A DNA stretch of 64,000 bases from Blautia obeum ATCC 29174 (GTDB taxonomy: Bacteria; Bacillota; Clostridia; Lachnospirales; Lachnospiraceae), in NCBI RefSeq assembly GCF_025147765.1, contig NZ_CP102265.1:3261001-3325000 (forward strand), given 5' to 3'. A program made the translations under genes and the position numbers. Below are positions 63,015 through 64,000 of the stretch, piece after piece; within the stretch, counting starts at the first letter, position 1, and each line of letters starts with the position of its first letter. The notes below the pieces were generated by a model that had not been told where the DNA came from, did not search any database, and saw only the letters and a program-made list of their open reading frames with translations.

Positions 63015-63566
63015 TATTAGTGAAAGCCCCAGTTTCATAATCCCTGCCAAAACCATAACACCAATGGGATTCATCTTTAATTTTTGCAGCAATGCAAAAC
63101 ATATCACAAAAATTATCACCAGGCTCCAATTTGTATTTATCAACTTAATAACTGCAGTTCCCCAGAATGCGGTTATTAAAATTGATATACCTGCAGAAGC
63201 GATCATCGCTATGACTGCCGGTCTTAAGGCATTCAATATTCCCTGAAGCATTCCCATCTTTCTATACTTCAAATATACTTTCGCAATGATTATAACGACC
63301 ACACAGGATGGCAGGATACATCCACCTGTAGCTACAACTGCTCCCGGAATCCCAGCAACTTTAATTCCAACAAAAGTTGCTGCATTTATTGAGATTGGAC
63401 CCGGAGTCATCTGAGAGATTGTGACCAGATCTGTAAATTCTGATATATCCAGCCAGTGATGGATCGTCACCACCTGTTCCTGTATCAGCGGCATTGCCGC
63501 ATATCCACCCCCAAAGCTGAACATTCCCACCTGCAAAAAACTTACAAACAAATATAAATAGATCAT
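63006..63566 (-). CDS. Chromate transporter subunit (short CHR family)
   Basis: 186 residues, five to six TM helices, with the CHR motifs FSFGGGYAAMPLIQ and SQMTPGPISINAATFVG. Short CHR proteins work as pairs; the partner is encoded directly upstream with a 4-bp overlap. Exports chromate or related anions. Confidence 0.92.
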   Translation of the reverse strand: MIYLYLFVSFLQVGMFSFGGGYAAMPLIQEQVVTIHHWLDISEFTDLVTISQMTPGPISINAATFVGIKVAGIPGAVVATGGCILPSCVVVIIIAKVYLKYRKMGMLQGILNALRPAVIAMIASAGISILITAFWGTAVIKLINTNWSLVIIFVICFALLQKLKMNPIGVMVLAGIMKLGLSLIKK

Positions 63567-64000
63567 TTCTCTCCTCCCTTCTTTGAAAGGAAAGTTCGGA
63601 TCACGCCGATCATTCCACAGGCAATGATTATATATACAACATTGATGTTAAATATACAGGACCCGGCAAATGCTCCGGCCATGATCAGTAAAGAGATCCT
63701 GTCTTTTTCCTGCACAATCCCCACACCCATTTCATAAACCACAGATGCGATCACCGCTCCAACACCTGCCTGCATTCCTTCAAGTATCTGACTGATAATA
63801 TAGCTGTCCCTAAATGAATGATATCCGACTGATATCACCGAAATGATCAGAAACGGCGGAATGATCGTTCCCAGGATTGCAGTCATAGCCCCCAAAATCC
63901 CCGCCAGTTTATAGCCAACAACAATTGCTCCATTTACTGCAATCGGCCCTGGTGAAGATTGGGCAATTGCAACCAGATCCAGCATTTCCTTCTCATCGAT
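63563..64000 (-). CDS. Chromate transporter subunit (short CHR family), partial
   Basis: Second half of the pair; its beginning lies beyond the right edge. Visible from IDEKEMLDLVAIAQSSPG; AQSSPGPIAVNGAIVVG is the CHR motif. Four or so TM helices and a GGEK tail. The ATG at 63985 is internal, since the frame stays open to the window end. Confidence 0.9.
   Translation of the reverse strand: MDEKEMLDLVAIAQSSPGPIAVNGAIVVGYKLAGILGAMTAILGTIIPPFLIISVISVGYHSFRDSYIISQILEGMQAGVGAVIASVVYEMGVGIVQEKDRISLLIMAGAFAGSCIFNINVVYIIIACGMIGVIRTFLSKKGGEK

Noticed and set aside
1..64000. CRISPR arrays, tRNA or rRNA genes
   Set aside because: I saw no regularly spaced repeats and no tRNA/rRNA signatures on either strand.

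Overview
The window looks like chromosome of a gut Lachnospiraceae (Firmicutes), Blautia-like by gene content. The support is clostridial-style small heat shock protein, CooC/DUF3786 genes, GH3 glycosidases, GPH sugar symporter, strong AGGAGG ribosome binding sites and low GC. The genus is an inference. Nearly all genes lie on the minus strand.

Region 1 (about 497-25,399) is a Tn916-family integrative and conjugative element (ICE) of about 24.9 kb. It is bounded by a 17-bp direct repeat (TGAGTGCTAATTTTTTG) and sits against the CIRCE/promoter of an hsp20 gene. Read right to left it carries a cell-wall adhesin, two YdcP/DUF961 proteins, an FtsK-like coupling ATPase, a candidate oriT, an Orf20-type relaxase, small orfs, three ardA-type antirestriction genes and the transfer channel (TcpE, VirB4-like ATPase, VirB6-like protein, NlpC/P60 hydrolase, TcpC). 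Then come an Orf9-type regulator, a cargo of orphan lantibiotic immunity (LanFEG transporter, NisI/SpaI-like lipoprotein, LanRK two-component system), and the sigma-like/Orf8/xis/int module.

Region 2 (25,400-27,158): a complete IS3-family element (TIRs, CTT target duplication) sits in the loop of an intrinsic terminator, followed by palindromes and a possible relic of an ICE arm site.

Region 3 (27,159-35,254): a GH3/GH3/GtrA operon preceded by a divergent-type arrangement with a LytTR response regulator and GHKL kinase. One GH3 is circularly permuted and membrane anchored. A 9-bp direct repeat in front of the operon is a candidate LytTR operator.

Region 4 (35,455-42,133): a compact cluster of two CooC-type nickel ATPases (both with a CxC motif), a MoxR AAA+ ATPase, a VWA protein and a zinc ribbon, with TetR, DUF3786 and Rrf2 genes. 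Two nearly identical divergent promoter/operator regions tie it together. I read it as a metallocofactor insertion/activation system of undefined target; this is the best candidate for an undescribed system.

Region 5 (42,134-55,970): a scrap zone (metallo-hydrolase start, IS3 relic, MATE-CitE chimera) and then about 12 kb flanked by directly repeated segments. Inside lie a MATE pump, a GNAT acetyltransferase, and a five-gene sensory operon: two substrate-binding lipoproteins, two hybrid histidine kinases and an HD-GYP response regulator. A c-di-GMP-I riboswitch with a terminator precedes that operon, so a c-di-GMP-degrading output appears to lie under c-di-GMP control.

Region 6 (55,957-64,000): a GPH symporter and zinc alcohol dehydrogenase under a ROK regulator with matching operators, a broken glycerol dehydrogenase fused to a GH36 fragment, an SdpR-SdpI immunity pair fused to a broken sodium/solute symporter, and a paired short chromate transporter running off the right edge.
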